Notes: generated by a model not told the origin, from the letters alone. A DNA stretch of 64,000 nt from Doris montereyensis (GCA_037039925.1 JAXRKP010000107.1:236001-300000); one strand, 5' to 3'; shown: positions 24,899-36,574, counted from the stretch's first letter. Made by a program: numbers and translations.

Positions 24899-25047
24899 GT
24901 AAAGAGCATCAATGATAAAAGTCAAAAGTCAAATGAAACAGTACATGTGTCGGTTCTTTTAAGGCCCTTGGCTTGTTGTAAATCAATCATCATGTGATGT
25001 GAAACCCAAGAAGACATTTTGAAATACAACATTCTACAAAAGAAAGG
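24899..25047. repeat. Direct repeat of about 145 bp, copy 2
   Basis: Second copy of 23467-23612, differing at only a few positions (for example an extra C in 'gaaacccaag'). Lies in intron 6; the rest of intron 6 (24300-24890) shows no feature. Confidence 0.9.
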
Positions 25048-25127
25048 CAGCTCTTGTACTATTGTCAATCGAAAACATTATTCATGCTTTTTCCATGATT
25101 CAGAAACATTTTTCTTACATTTCCCAG

Positions 25128-25297
25128 GTGACGGAAGATGGAAGATTTTATCGACCAAAGAATGATCGCCTTATATATGGAAGTATGACCTTGTTGAGGT
25201 CACAAATTACTTTTGAAGCTGCAAAAGTTTTGAGTCAAGTCGTCACTATAGCAACGCGATATAGTACTGTTCGCTTTCAGTCAGAAATAAATCCTGG
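25128..25297 (+). pseudogene. ACOX1: ACOX-B exon 7
   Basis: 170 nt, in frame. Reads VTEDGRFYRPKNDRLIYGSM, then [20 protein letters not shown] and a [10 protein letters not shown] end. These correspond to the start of the C-terminal helical domain. The donor is gtgagc. Confidence 0.9.
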
Positions 25298-25426
25298 GTG
25301 AGCTCAGTTCATTTATACGATATTCAAATTCCATAAACAATCTGAACATTAGTTAGTTTAGGCTTTTTTTTAACTTTTCAAAATTGTTTTTCTTTGTTTA
25401 AACTTTATGTTTTTTGACTGTTGCAG

Positions 25427-25589
25427 AATGGGGGAGGTACCAGTTTTGGCATTTCAGACTCAGCAGCATAAACTGTTTATACAAATTGCAACAGCCTATG
25501 CTCTTACCTTCTCGGGTAAACGTACCCTTGACCTCTGCAACAAAGTGAGTTCGCAGATAGAGATTGGCAACACAGAACAACTTCCAGAG
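25427..25589 (+). pseudogene. ACOX1: ACOX-B exon 8
   Basis: 163 nt, in frame. Reads MGEVPVLAFQTQQHKLFIQI, then ATAYALTFSGKRTLDL. The DFQTQQYKL family motif has Ala in place of Asp. Confidence 0.9.
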
Positions 25590-25639
25590 GTGAGTCAATG
25601 AGTACATCCTGACATGAGACTTAATAGACAGTCAAGTAA

Positions 25640-26034
<395 letters not shown>

Positions 26035-26045
26035 AACTAGAGCTT

Positions 26046-26140
26046 TAGGAGTAGTTAGCTCAGTTGGTAGCACACTTTCTCTTCATGGCGAGGCGATGGG
26101 TGCCGACACAGAGGTCGCGGGTTCGACAGGATTTTTTCTG
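26046..26140 (+). repeat. tRNA-like sequence
   Basis: 'gttagctcagttggtagcac' is an A-box match and 'gtcgcgggttcgac' a B-box like match about 55 bases later. The loop between is too long and the acceptor stem does not pair, so this is a SINE head rather than a tRNA gene. Confidence 0.5.
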
Positions 26141-26149
26141 TCTATTCCT

Positions 26150-28530
26150 TGTGTTTGTCTCGTCTTTGTTCCTATGGGGCTTTCATATTATCTTGTGATG
26201 ACGCCCTTGCCTCACTGCTTGTCTTCATTACTCCTAAGTAATTGTAGCTTTGAACTAAATTCTCCCTAATTTAAAATGTTGTGTTTTAGCTTCCCTAGTT
26301 ACTAGCATTGTTTTGGTTTTCTTTGCATTTATTCTCATTCCTCTTTTATTTAATTCATTCATTATGTTGATATTTGGCTGGAGGTCCTTTCTGGTTTTCC
26401 AAATTCTATTTAAACTTTGAGCTTCCACATACTTACATTCATTTTCTTCATGTTTGAGGATGCCTTTGCGACTTCATAAATGTGATAAACAAAAAGGATT
26501 TAGGATACAACACTATCTTACTCCTATATCTACATCAAATTATGCAGATACATTTCCACCTACTCTCACTGCACATGTTGGTTTACTGTAAAAACGTTTA
26601 ATGGATTCTATTAAACTTTGCTCTACGTTGTGTTCTTTTAAAGAATGCCATAGTTCGTCCCTCTGCGCAGTGCCTTTTCTAAGTCAATAAAACACAGGTG
26701 CAAATCAATGTATCTCTCAAGGAATTTTTCTATTATTTGTCTTATTGTAAATATGTGATCTTGTACACTTCTTCCTGGTCTAAATCCGCTCTGGTGTTCT
26801 TCAATCTGATCCTCTACTCTTTTCCTTAGTCTCATTTCCAGAATCCTGGCATACACTTTTCCTGGTACGCTAAGTAGTGATATCCCTCTATAGTTTGAGC
26901 ATTCCATAGTTGACCCTTTCTTATGTATTGGTACTACCGTTCCCTTTTTCCAGTCGTCTGGCACCTGTCTTGGCTTCCATGCTTGTTGACATATTGCATG
27001 TAGTAGTTTGTCTCCCTCTCTCCCTTGGTTTTTAATCATTTCTGGATAAACCTGATCTGCTCCTTGGGCTTTTCCTAATTTCACTTTTCTTATAGCTGTT
27101 TGAAGTTCTTCCATTGATATATCTACATCTTCAGCTGTCTCAACTGGATTACTAGCCACTGTTACTAATTGATCTGTACTCCTTGTTCCATATGTTGTGG
27201 AGGGATTATGTAATTGTTGAAAATATTTCCTCCACGTTTCCATGATTTCGCTGTCTGTCTTCTTTCATTATTTCTCCTTTGACATTCTTAATTTGTCGTA
27301 TTGGGCATGCTTTGGTCTTTCTCATGCTCTTCATTGCTCTCCAGCACAGTTCTTGATTTTCTTGATAGCTTTCTTGAAGTCTTTGTCCAAACTCTTCCCA
27401 CTGTTCCTGTTTTGCTTTCCTTACTTCCTCTTTGGCGATAGTTCTTTTACTCACGTAATCTATGCTATCCTGTGGTCTCTTTGCTTGCAAGTATTTCATC
27501 CAAGCATCTTTCTTTTCTTTGATCTTAGTCTTGACATTCTCATTCTGCCATGCTGTTCTTTATATATTTGCCACTTTTCTTCTATTGTGCTTTCCTTCAA
27601 ATCCATCTGCCTTTCACTGATAGATCTTTTTATCCTGGACTGGTATATCTGTTTTACTATTGGTTTATTTAGTTCTTTTATTTTGAGTTTAGTAGCTTTC
27701 TTCTCTTTCCTTTTATGTTTGTTTTCTACAGTTAATAATCTCATTTTGGCTATCACTAGGTGATGATTACTAAATATTTCAGCTCCTCTGCTTACTCTAG
27801 CATCCATTGTACTATAAAAAAGGGAGCTGCTAACTATTATGTAGTCTATCATTGACTTTTCACATCTGTCTTCATTTACTCTTATATATTTGTGATATCT
27901 TTTTGAGGAAAAAATGTGTTAGCTATTTTCATGTTATTCTTTAGACAAAAATCTATTAGCCTCTCTCCATTTGGAGTAGTTGTTGTCTCTCCTTCTTTAC
28001 CTATTACTCCTCCTGATGTTTCTACATTGTTGCCTACTCTAGCGTTTAAATCTCCTAAAACCATTAATTCCTGTTTGGGTTTGAGATTCTCTGCAGCTAG
28101 TTGTAAATCGTTTTCGAAGATATCTTTTTCTTCTTTGGGGGCATCTTCGTTTGGTCCATAAGCTATTAATAATTTAATTTCTCTTCCTTTTGGTTTAATA
28201 TTTACCTCTAATAGCTGTGGGCTTACAAATTTCCAACTTTCTAGTAGCATTTCTTGCCTTTTATGCATTAGGAGGCCTACTCCTGCTCTAGCACTATCTT
28301 TGACATCTATTCCTGAGAAGATTAAAGTATGATTTGGTCCTACATTTTTCTATTCCTTGTCTTTTTTCTTTGTTTCTGTAATAGCAAAAATGTCTACTTT
28401 GAATTTTTCCATTTCTTCAGCTAATTCTAACTCCTTTCCATTAATTGCCCTAACATTCCATGTTCCAAAAATCACAGTCCGTATTCTTTTCCAGAGTCGT
28501 CTTCGAAAGTTCAAGCCGGGTATATCATTG
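26150..28530 (-). mobile_element. Non-LTR retrotransposon, endonuclease plus reverse transcriptase, degenerate
   Basis: On the - strand, an apurinic-type endonuclease (with VLGDLNARVGNN near 28045 and SNHHLVIAK near 27750) is followed by a reverse transcriptase: KLGKAQGADQVYPEMI, then PIHKKGSTMECSNYRGISLL near 26900, SGFRPGRSVQDHIFTIRQII, and CFIDLEKA near 26680. Weaker similarity (NKRGMRINAKKTKTMLVT near 26330) continues to about 26150. Several frame breaks and stops show it is inactive. The family looks RTE- or related-clade-like, but I cannot assign the clade. It lies antisense in intron 8 of ACOX-B. Confidence 0.88.
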
Positions 28531-28890
28531 TATATATTACCTTGAATCAGGTTGTTTTGGATAAACAGGGGATTAGCCCACTATATGCTAGGTAGGTGAT
28601 GGGGCTGTCACCTTGAGGGCCTTGTTATTTTCTGTCAGGGTTAACTTCCTTAGCCTTTAGTCATTCAAGACCAGCCTGCAAAGCAGCAGGTTGTAATTTT
28701 TTGTCAGGGTTAACTCCTTAGCCTTTGGTCAGTCAATACCGGCCTGCAAGGCAGCAGGTTGTTTTCTTTCAGGGTTAACTCCCTTAGTCTTTGGTCAGCT
28801 AAGACCTGCCTGCAAGGCAGCAGGAGACTCGTGGAGGGCGGGATCATCTACTCACCGTACAGGTGCTTACCTGTCCATTGCCCGGGTCTT
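28530..28890 (-). mobile_element. LINE 5' UTR with about three ~67-bp monomers
   Basis: Three iterations of 'cagggttaact' through 'ctgcaa(a/g)gcagcagg' occur at about 28616-28825. The same region precedes the endonuclease in the second family member at 54966-55315, so it belongs to the element's 5' end. Confidence 0.65.
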
Positions 28891-28984
28891 TTTCTGTGAA
28901 ACATTTTTGTTTCTTTTGTGGTTTTGATTTTTTACTTTTTACGCTTTACATCTAATGTAGTTGGTATACATTCTAGCTTTCTTT

Positions 28985-29265
28985 GTTTGTCAAATTAAGA
29001 GAACAGTATTGCAAATTGATGGGACACTCCATCAGAAATCCTCAGAGTACTACTACAAGATGTGCTCTTCAATGGAACCCACAGGGGCAGAGAATTATGG
29101 GCAGGCCACAAATAACCTAAGCTAATGGAAGCCGATGTGAAGAGAGAATGTATTATGTGGAAGGACTTAACAAGAAATGCCCAAGATAGGAACAAGTGGA
29201 ACTCCTTGTTCGTAGTCTATACCCTGGTATAAGATGAAAAGACAATGATGATGATGTAAATTGTG
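28985..29265 (+). mobile_element. 3' end of another LINE
   Basis: Broken + strand frames read HSIRNPQ, RCALQWNPQGQRIMGRPQ and LVRSLYPGIR. These match the conserved C-terminus of LINE reverse transcriptases (ALRWxPxGxRxRGRP). It ends in a short ATG-repeat tail at about 29243. Confidence 0.7.
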
Positions 29266-29379
29266 ATTCGTATTAGTGAAAATGTAAAGGTACATTTTTA
29301 ACTTTTCCCCCTTATCTTTTTCTCACTTTGTTTTATCTGTGTTTTTATCTCCTTACTTGTTTTCTATTCTTTATCTAAG

Positions 29380-29570
29380 CTCCATGCCATCTCATCAGGC
29401 CTGAAGGCGTTTAGCTCATGGGCCATGGCACATGGTGTGGAGCAATGTCGCATGGCTTGTGGTGGTCATGGTTACTTGATGGCCAGTGGAATTCCCAAGA
29501 TTTACATGAATAAAGTGGCAATGTGTACTGTTGAAGGAGAAACGTCAGTTTTGTATCTGCAGACAGCAAG
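29380..29570 (+). pseudogene. ACOX1: ACOX-B exon 9 (catalytic glutamate exon)
   Basis: 191 nt, in frame. Contains [20 protein letters not shown], a [16 protein letters not shown] segment and CTVEGETSVLYLQTAR. The Glu of VEGE is at the family's catalytic base position. The first 136 nt are about 98% identical to ACOX-C, but the last 59 nt only about 69%. Confidence 0.92.
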
Positions 29571-29878
29571 GTAAAGATCTAGAATATTATAATGACTTTA
29601 TTGTTTAGTATAAGTATAAGGTAATAGGATTGTTTTTATCTGTTTAAATGTTCAGTTTTTGTTTTATGCCTCATAAGTATTCTCAGGTTTGTTTTATAAT
29701 TCACGATTAGTACACTCTTAACAAAGCTTTGAGAATTGGTTCATTTGTCTTAAAAGTTAAATGATTCAATGCAGGTAAAAATGGAAAAGCACTGTTCAAT
29801 AAGCCATCATTATAACCAACATGCTTGATAGCCTCTAGTTTATATAAGAATTGGTGCACTCTCTTGTATATCTATTAG
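29571..29878 (+). other. ACOX-B intron 9
   Basis: GT-AG, 308 bases, AT-rich. I see nothing else in it. Confidence 0.8.
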
Positions 29879-30027
29879 GTTCCTCAACAAGTGCTTTGAG
29901 GCTGGGACAGGGGAGTCAACCTTCCCGCTGGTGTCAAATTCTTGATGCAAAGAGAAGCTAGAAGCAGATTGACCGAAAAATTTGAACTGGAGGATCTGAA
30001 CATTGCTTTTGAACACAGAGCAGCTGT
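29879..30027 (+). pseudogene. ACOX1: ACOX-B exon 10 (frame break shared with ACOX-C)
   Basis: Opens RFLNKCFE in the frame of exon 9. LPAGVKFLMQREARSRLTEK follows only in the -1 frame, entered after GAG at 29898-29900. The upstream part of that second frame has a TGA at 29897-29899. It is 149 nt, exactly as in ACOX-C. Confidence 0.88.
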
Positions 30028-30210
30028 GTACGTTTATCCTTTTCTTTTATTTTCTTAATGTCCTTAACGTATCCAATCAGGGTAATGAAGTCAATTTTTT
30101 TTTTAAATTGTACAAGCATATAAAATAATCTGTCATTGTTGACGCTTTTTTAAAGAAATCAATTTTAATGGAACTTGACAAATTGGTGATTTTTTTTACT
30201 GTATTTACAG

Positions 30211-30316
30211 TTCGATTCAAGAAGCCAACAAACGAATGCAAGACCTCATGATGAGAGGAATGAAACCTGCCGAGGCTTGGAACAATGCCTCCCAAGCTTT
30301 TACAGAGGCAGCAGTG
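30211..30316 (+). pseudogene. ACOX1: ACOX-B exon 11
   Basis: 106 nt. Reads SIQEANKRMQDLMMRGMKPA, then EAWNNASQAFTEAAV. It is in frame with the second part of exon 10 and has no internal lesion. Confidence 0.88.
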
Positions 30317-31188
30317 GTGAGGCGCTGGGACTTTAGTTTTTTCTCCACTAGTCCTGAGTTTACCATGCACAATTAACATAAATATGTCTCTATTCCTATT
30401 TGTAGGCCTAACTCGAGTCCCTAGTAGATCTAGATCTAGTTGATCAGCTGATTTGGATACTGTTGACAAAGCTAGGTACCTCTTCGTGATCTGAATGGCT
30501 AGTTTCAACGTTTTTTTTTAATTTAAAAAATATCATTGTTATCTTCAACGTAGCTCTCAAAATGCATACAGATTTCATGCAGATGCTCATCTGTAGTTAT
30601 TCGACGTTTTCTGGATATAACTTTAACACAACAAACTGTGGTTTCAACGCACGGAAGACGAAAAGTAACTCTTAGTATTAAGCTACACAAAGTCACTCTT
30701 CTATAACCTGTAAAGTAATGACAGGCTTAAAATCGTTTCGTATTGTCATTTTTACAAAAAGACTCATAGCCTGGATCAGTACTCATTTCGAGAATACTCC
30801 TAGGCCCGATAAAAAGAGTTAAAGATAATATATTCTTATCTATCTCTACAAAGCCTGTATAATTTTACTTTGCAAAAAGTCTGTTCTATCTGGACCTACT
30901 GTTTTTGAATGGTAAAAAAATAGTCTAAGGGGATTCATTTTAAAAAGAACAGAACAAATGACAAAAGTACCTCCATGTTTGTGTGAAAACTTATCATATA
31001 TCATATCATGTCGGAGGCTAGATAGGTCGCTTGACCTTTAAATGCCCCATAAACGTTATTGCAATCATGGAGTTTCAAAAATAATTTTACCTACAATAAT
31101 CAATAGGAACAATACACATTCATTCATCATACAAGTATTTTAAATTTTAGAGCTCATATGTTTTCATGTCTCATTAATAACTTTACAG
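30317..31188 (+). other. ACOX-B intron 11
   Basis: 872-base intron without an identifiable element. An overlapping AGATCT/TCTAGA cluster occurs at 30424-30440. Confidence 0.7.
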
Positions 31189-31336
31189 GCATTTTTGTCA
31201 AGCACGTATTATCCGTGACTTCATTGAGACTATACAAGAGGGTAAATTGGAGCCATCACTTACCAGGGTCATGACTCAATTGTGTCAGCTCTATGCTGCC
31301 CATGACATCGCAAAAGATGGTGGCCAGTTTGTTAAG
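31189..31336 (+). pseudogene. ACOX1: ACOX-B exon 12 (1-nt insertion)
   Basis: Five T at 31192-31196 where the family frame needs four (expected AFCQARIIRDFIE). The remainder reads [20 protein letters not shown], then LYAAHDIAKDGGQFVK. It is 148 nt against 147 in ACOX-C. Confidence 0.87.
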
Positions 31337-31802
31337 GTATTATGTTACTCAAATATTATCATGTCTCTTTTTGCTGCCAAACATGGTATTTTTAGTTAAC
31401 TTTGATGATACTAATAATAGGAATAATAATAATAGAAATGATGATAATAATGATACTGAAAAAAATAATAACAGAACTAAGCTGCTGGAAAAAGATTTCT
31501 GTTGACAAGACCCATATGATCAGACAACCAAAAATATTGCGTGGACTAGCTTTAAAGAAAACTTTGTTGTCTCTTATGATTTTCCTCCCTGTAGCTTTGT
31601 AAAATTGTATAAATTGTTTACCCAAAGAAAAATATATATCATGTGTATGAATACACACAAAAAAATTCGTAACACAAAAAGATGTATCATGATATCAAAA
31701 TTTGAAAGTAAATGAGAATTTGAAATGTCCACTGATATCTCTGGTCTCTGTTTCCTCATTTTGTGTTTCTAAGAATTTTTTCTGGAATTATATTTCTACC
31801 AG

Positions 31803-32009
31803 GGCGGTTTTATGAGTGATGCTCAGCTTGACATGGTCCAGGCCAAAGTGTATGATCTCCTTGCTGACCTGCAGCCAAATGCAGTGGCTCTTGTTGATGC
31901 TTTCGACTTCCCTGATGAAGTTCTTGACAGTGCTATTGGACGCTATGATGGAAATGTGTATGAAGCACTGATGGAAAGTGCTAGGAGCTCTAAACTGAAT
32001 GAGAATGAG
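31803..32009 (+). pseudogene. ACOX1: ACOX-B exon 13
   Basis: 207 nt, in frame. Reads [20 protein letters not shown], then [20 protein letters not shown] and [14 protein letters not shown]. This is the most conserved C-terminal block of ACOX1. It is about 92% identical to ACOX-C. Confidence 0.92.
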
Positions 32010-32199
32010 GTACTAATGGTATAATTTAATTTGATTTCATCTGATTTTACCCACATTCACAGCGAAGGTGATCTCGGGGGTTTTGGTAAGAGTTTAGAAA
32101 TTGCCCGGACTGCCTTGTACGCAGCCTTTAATATGCATAGCTGTCAACCCACCTACTTGGACCAGGGGGTAAGTTTTACTCGATAAAACGAGTAAATTT

Positions 32200-32278
32200 T
32201 GCGACTGTCGGGGCTTGCACCCACGACCTTTTGGTTGAGAGGCCGACACCTTTCCTCTAGACTACCGAGTCCCTGATG
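32200..32278 (-). repeat. tRNA-derived SINE head in intron 13
   Basis: The reverse complement reads 'gggactcggtagtctagagg', then 'ggcctctcaaccaaaaggtc' and 'gtgggtgcaagcccc'. Same head as the + strand copies at 34178 and 34298. It lies in the 396-base intron 13. Confidence 0.6.
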
Positions 32279-32405
32279 GTAAAAAATAAATTACAATGCT
32301 TTCATTACCGCCGTTGTCCCATGTTAGTTTGATAGATCATACTCATCAGATATACTATTGATTTGGCTATTTTTTATCTTCTTTTTTTATTATTTTTATT
32401 TACAG

Positions 32406-32462
32406 GTACATGAAGGAATATTCAAGCATGTGAAGCCTTATGTCAAATACCTGAAGCAGTAA
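32406..32462 (+). pseudogene. ACOX1: ACOX-B exon 14 with stop before the PTS1
   Basis: Reads VHEGIFKHVKPYVKYLKQ then TAA at 32460-32462. The next codons in the same frame encode KGVKARL then TGA at 32484-32486, so one C-to-T change (CAA to TAA) removed a seven-residue tail ending in Ala-Arg-Leu. Confidence 0.9.
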
Positions 32463-32622
32463 AAAGGAGTTAAAGCAAGATTGTGATATTCTTGTGACAC
32501 TTGCCTGTCTCCCGTTAATTTGTGTCATTATTGTTACTTCTTGATATTTCCACGGCATCAATTTGTGAATTAAAAGATAGTTTTGACTTAATTGAGCTAA
32601 CTTGAATGACAATTATTAATAG

Positions 32623-32628
32623 AATAAA
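32623..32628 (+). promoter_or_regulatory. Candidate poly(A) signal of ACOX-B
   Basis: AATAAA about 140 bases after the lost natural stop. The position fits a short 3' UTR. The ACOX-A flank is altered at this point and reads 'attaatacatag'. Confidence 0.4.
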
Positions 32629-34119
32629 TGCATATTACTTGGGGGTACTTGGAGTGGGTGAAAATTTTCCCGTTTGTTCCCATCAATTTAACTTATGTAT
32701 AAGTGTAATGGACATGGTGTACAGATTTGAAATATGTCGGGTTTTTCTGACACTTCCGGTTGCCATAGAAACGGCTTGAATTTTCGATTTTGCCCCAAAA
32801 TTTTACAAAGTTAAATATCGATAGGCTTTTACATTTTTCGACAAATTTCTTTCAAACTTGGCACACACCTTATTCGATACAATATCTAAGTTTGATTAGG
32901 TCGGATTTTTGTTTTGTTAGTATTTTTTGTTTTTATGAATTTTGGAAACAACATATGAGAACAATCCAATAATGTACAAAAATATTATACAAAAAATTCA
33001 ATTTTTCACAAAACTATAATGTATATCGAAAAAAGCATCTTATCTCTTTTTTTGTTTCATTCATACCAAATGTCATGAAGATACTTTGAGAAATAAAAAA
33101 CTAGATAGAAAATAATGAAAAAAACGACATTTTCAGAACATCATAATTTTCTCTTTTTTCTGCTATTTGAATATATTTTTCTCCCATAAACCTAAGAAAG
33201 GAGTAGGAGAATACATCATAGGCTCTCAACTACTTCTTATCGACACTGTTTCAACTTGGTGCATTTTGATAAGAGGTGTGCGAGGCAATATTTATAATAG
33301 ATCCTCAAAAGAAACTCTTTTGAATAGCGTATATTGTGACGATCAAAATGACTACCAACTTGCAGTACTTTAGATTATATTTCTGACTGTTATCGTATAC
33401 ACTATAATAGCTGTCTTAATTCAGAGAATCGATACTTAGCTTCTTTTATGATATCATTGTGAGGCGAATGAACTGCTCTATCCACTAGTGTGATATACTA
33501 GATTTGTCCCATTTTCATCAAAAATGGCATTCCCAGGACCTGTTCCCAATCTCCTTAATTACGAAATAAAGATATGCAGTTATATTAGCGCAATGTTTTA
33601 AAAAAGGTAATTCTGATTTGTCATCCATATAATCAAAATAAATCATCAAAATTTAGTACATTTTTATTTTATAGTGTTAAGATTAAGATGATAAAAACAA
33701 AAAGAAACATGATTAAGTAACTACTTATATTTCAGAAAAGAAGTTGGACTTCAGCCACATGTTTCATATTTTGTGCCATGTATGTGACACTGTTGTGTCT
33801 GAGATCTAACCAGTTTTCAGTTTTGTATTGAGTGTGCGTTTGAGTGTATTTGTCTGCCTACACTGTCTGCTTCTCCCCTCCTACCCTCACCTCTTTTATT
33901 CTATATTTTGATTATTTTGAGCCCATCATTTTGGACTCTCACCCCCTCCCTCCTCCATCTGGACTCACCCCCCCCCCAACCCCATCGCTGTCCTCATAAC
34001 ATTGTTGTTCGTGAAAAATGTTATGTTGTTTTGAGCCAATCAGCTTTCGTTGCCATGGAATTGTTGCGAGAAAATCTGTCATAATATATATACATGGTAT
34101 ACATGCTCAAGATTATATT

Positions 34120-34356
34120 TCCTGCACATTAATTTGTCAGGCATATTATGTATCATAAAGATATACAACCGTGGCAAGGAGTCTGTAGTCTAGAGGCAAG
34201 GTGTCAGCCTCTCAACCAAAAAGGTTGTGGGTTCAAGTCCTGCACATTAATGTGTCATGCATATTACGTATCATAAAGATATACAACAGTGTCAAGGGAC
34301 TCGGTAGTCTAGAGGCAAGGTGTCAGTCTCTCAACCAAAAAGGTTGTGGGTTCAAG
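34120..34356 (+). repeat. Tandem duplication (~118 bp) carrying a tRNA-like SINE head
   Basis: Two copies of a block starting 'cctgcacattaat' and ending 'aaaaaggttgtgggttcaag'. Each holds an A-box like 'tagtctagaggcaaggtgtc' and a B-box like 'gtgggttcaag'. Flank copy 1 has one degenerate version at 2160-2285. Confidence 0.75.
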
Positions 34357-35665
34357 CTCCAACAGTTGAAAAAAATTCTTGACTTTTTTTTTTTCTGAGA
34401 CTAAAAGAAAGAGCATCTCACCAAACGTTGTCATTATTAGCTAGACCAAGGGACTCCAAAGCCAGATCCGACCCACGAGGTCAGTTCGTCCGGCAAGTCA
34501 CCATGTAGGAAATCTCATCACTATTTTTTTCCTGCTTGGTTTAGGATATTCAAATATATGTGCACACTAGGTCTAATATAACTATCTTATTACTTTATCT
34601 GATGACTGGGTAAATATATGTTTGTTTTGAACAACATGGTTATCCGGTCAGCTGTCGACATTCTCTGTTATCCAGTCCATTTTGAAAACAGTTGGGTAAC
34701 CCTGGTATAGATGTATAATGTATATAATTCATTCCTACATTGCAAATGGCATAGATCAGCCTTTTGACTTAAATCATTATTAAAAAAAATATATATATTT
34801 GTTCACATTGGTTGATGATCAGACAAATTCTTTGTCGATGTCTCTTATTGGGTTGTAGTGAGATTGAGAGTAAATTTAATAATGGATTTCTTATTTGCAT
34901 ATTGAGTAAAATGCATTGTAGCAGTACTAGCACTGTAAGTATGACCTTTATACATGTAGTGAGGTATGGACTTGAAGACATTGTTGAAAAGTTTTTGTGA
35001 TACAAGCTTTCTTTACGATATTTTGAAAAAACACATCTGTTAAACCTATGAGAAAAAGAACTTGAATTAGAAATGATGTAGGTAGTTCTAACAAAATGTA
35101 TTAGAAGAACTTAATCATGGAGATGAATTATATGTTTATTATTTTGTTTTTAAAAGTGTGTTTTTAACTCTATGATAATGGAAATGAGATACAACTTAAA
35201 AAAACATTTGCGCTTTGATTAGTTCCTTTATTTCTTCATTTTCTGAGTTATTTTGAAAATATGAAGTGAAGCATGTCATTCACAACACACTTTTTTTGTT
35301 GCCATCTGACTGTCATATATTATTACTTATTATTTATATATGCAATTGTTTGTGCAATATCAATTTGTATATGATGTTTTTGTAAAATATTCTTTTCCCA
35401 ATGATATAGATTTAGAAACTAAAATTTGTTGCATTGTTTGGCTGAATTTGTATTTTCTCCTCTGTGTTCTTGAAAAGAGTCAGGTGGTAATCCACACCCC
35501 TAGGATGAAAGGACCAATGACCAAGTCCTGGTTCTTGAACCGGTTCAGTTTCAATCAATTATCCTTGTCTTAGGCTTAGTCTTACTCAAGAAACACAAGT
35601 GTCATGTTTGTCACAAAATAAAATGGAACCCCATTTAAATCTGGTACTGTGTTAATCATTTCTAT

Positions 35666-36010
35666 TTGGAGACGTTGTAACTTAATCGTAGTGTTACGAG
35701 TTTGAAATCATGACGACACTGGTTCAAACCCCACGGTTGGCATAGGTGGGGTTTTTTTCATAACGTTGTGCTCTAAGGAAATATACTTCACTTTACTTTC
35801 CTCATTTAACTCAGGTTTGAATGAGTACCAGCTATGGCTAAAGAGAGATCTTGTCAGAGTGATAGTACAAAGTGCCTAACATACTGGTGTACTGTATGCT
35901 CCCCAAGGAGTTGAGAAGGATTTTGAATGAAATGATCTACTGGGGGATAAATGATGTACAGTTTGTGAGTCTGCACATGTGCGGTGATACAGACTATAAA
36001 TCCATATTTA
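35666..36010 (+). repeat. tRNA-derived SINE (duplication partner of 3335-3660)
   Basis: Head 'actggttcaaaccccacggt', body 'gtgtactgtatgctccccaa', tail 'gatacagactataaatccat'. Confidence 0.65.
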
Positions 36011-36574
36011 TATTAAATCATTCATTTAGTAAAATTTAAAATGCCACAAGATACAATGGCATCTCGTTAAGCTCTCTTACTCCACAGAGAGAGAGAGTTG
36101 TGAAGTGACCAAATAAAAGACTAAACAAAAATTTACTAACAAAAAAAACCGTTCCTGCTAAAAAAAAAAAAAGGAACACAAGTAAAACAGATATAGCAGT
36201 GAAACAATGCAAAACATTAAATAAACACACAAAAGGTATACAATTGACAAGAAGCCAGAGAAGACGATATAGAGGACTGGGAAAGACAACACCTGGGAGA
36301 ATGTACTACACTCATTTGCAAAAAAAAACTGCACACCTGGTATTTTTTGCTCTCATTTACCCATTGGAAGGGATATGACAAATCTTTCAGGTGGAATATG
36401 AATAATGTTCATTTCTGTATTGATAATAAAAAAGATTCACATACTGTTGACCATGTCTTGAAATTCCATGATTTATTCCAGTGTGTACATTTTCAAAGTC
36501 TGAGATTCAATATCGTCTATTTCGGCCTATTTGCTTGGATTACTGCGGTGTTTTCATGGAAAACATAAACAAAG

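Noticed and set aside
27242..27763. 173-codon hydrophobic + strand frame
   Set aside because: Antisense of the LINE coding region; composition reflects the reverse complement.
34178..34240. Functional tRNA gene
   Set aside because: A-box and B-box like elements are present but acceptor and anticodon stems do not pair; copies are dispersed, as for SINEs. The same holds for 26046, 32200 and 51012.
36347..36568. 73-codon frame before the Tc1/mariner fragment
   Set aside because: No similarity to transposase or any known family; likely chance or decayed element sequence.
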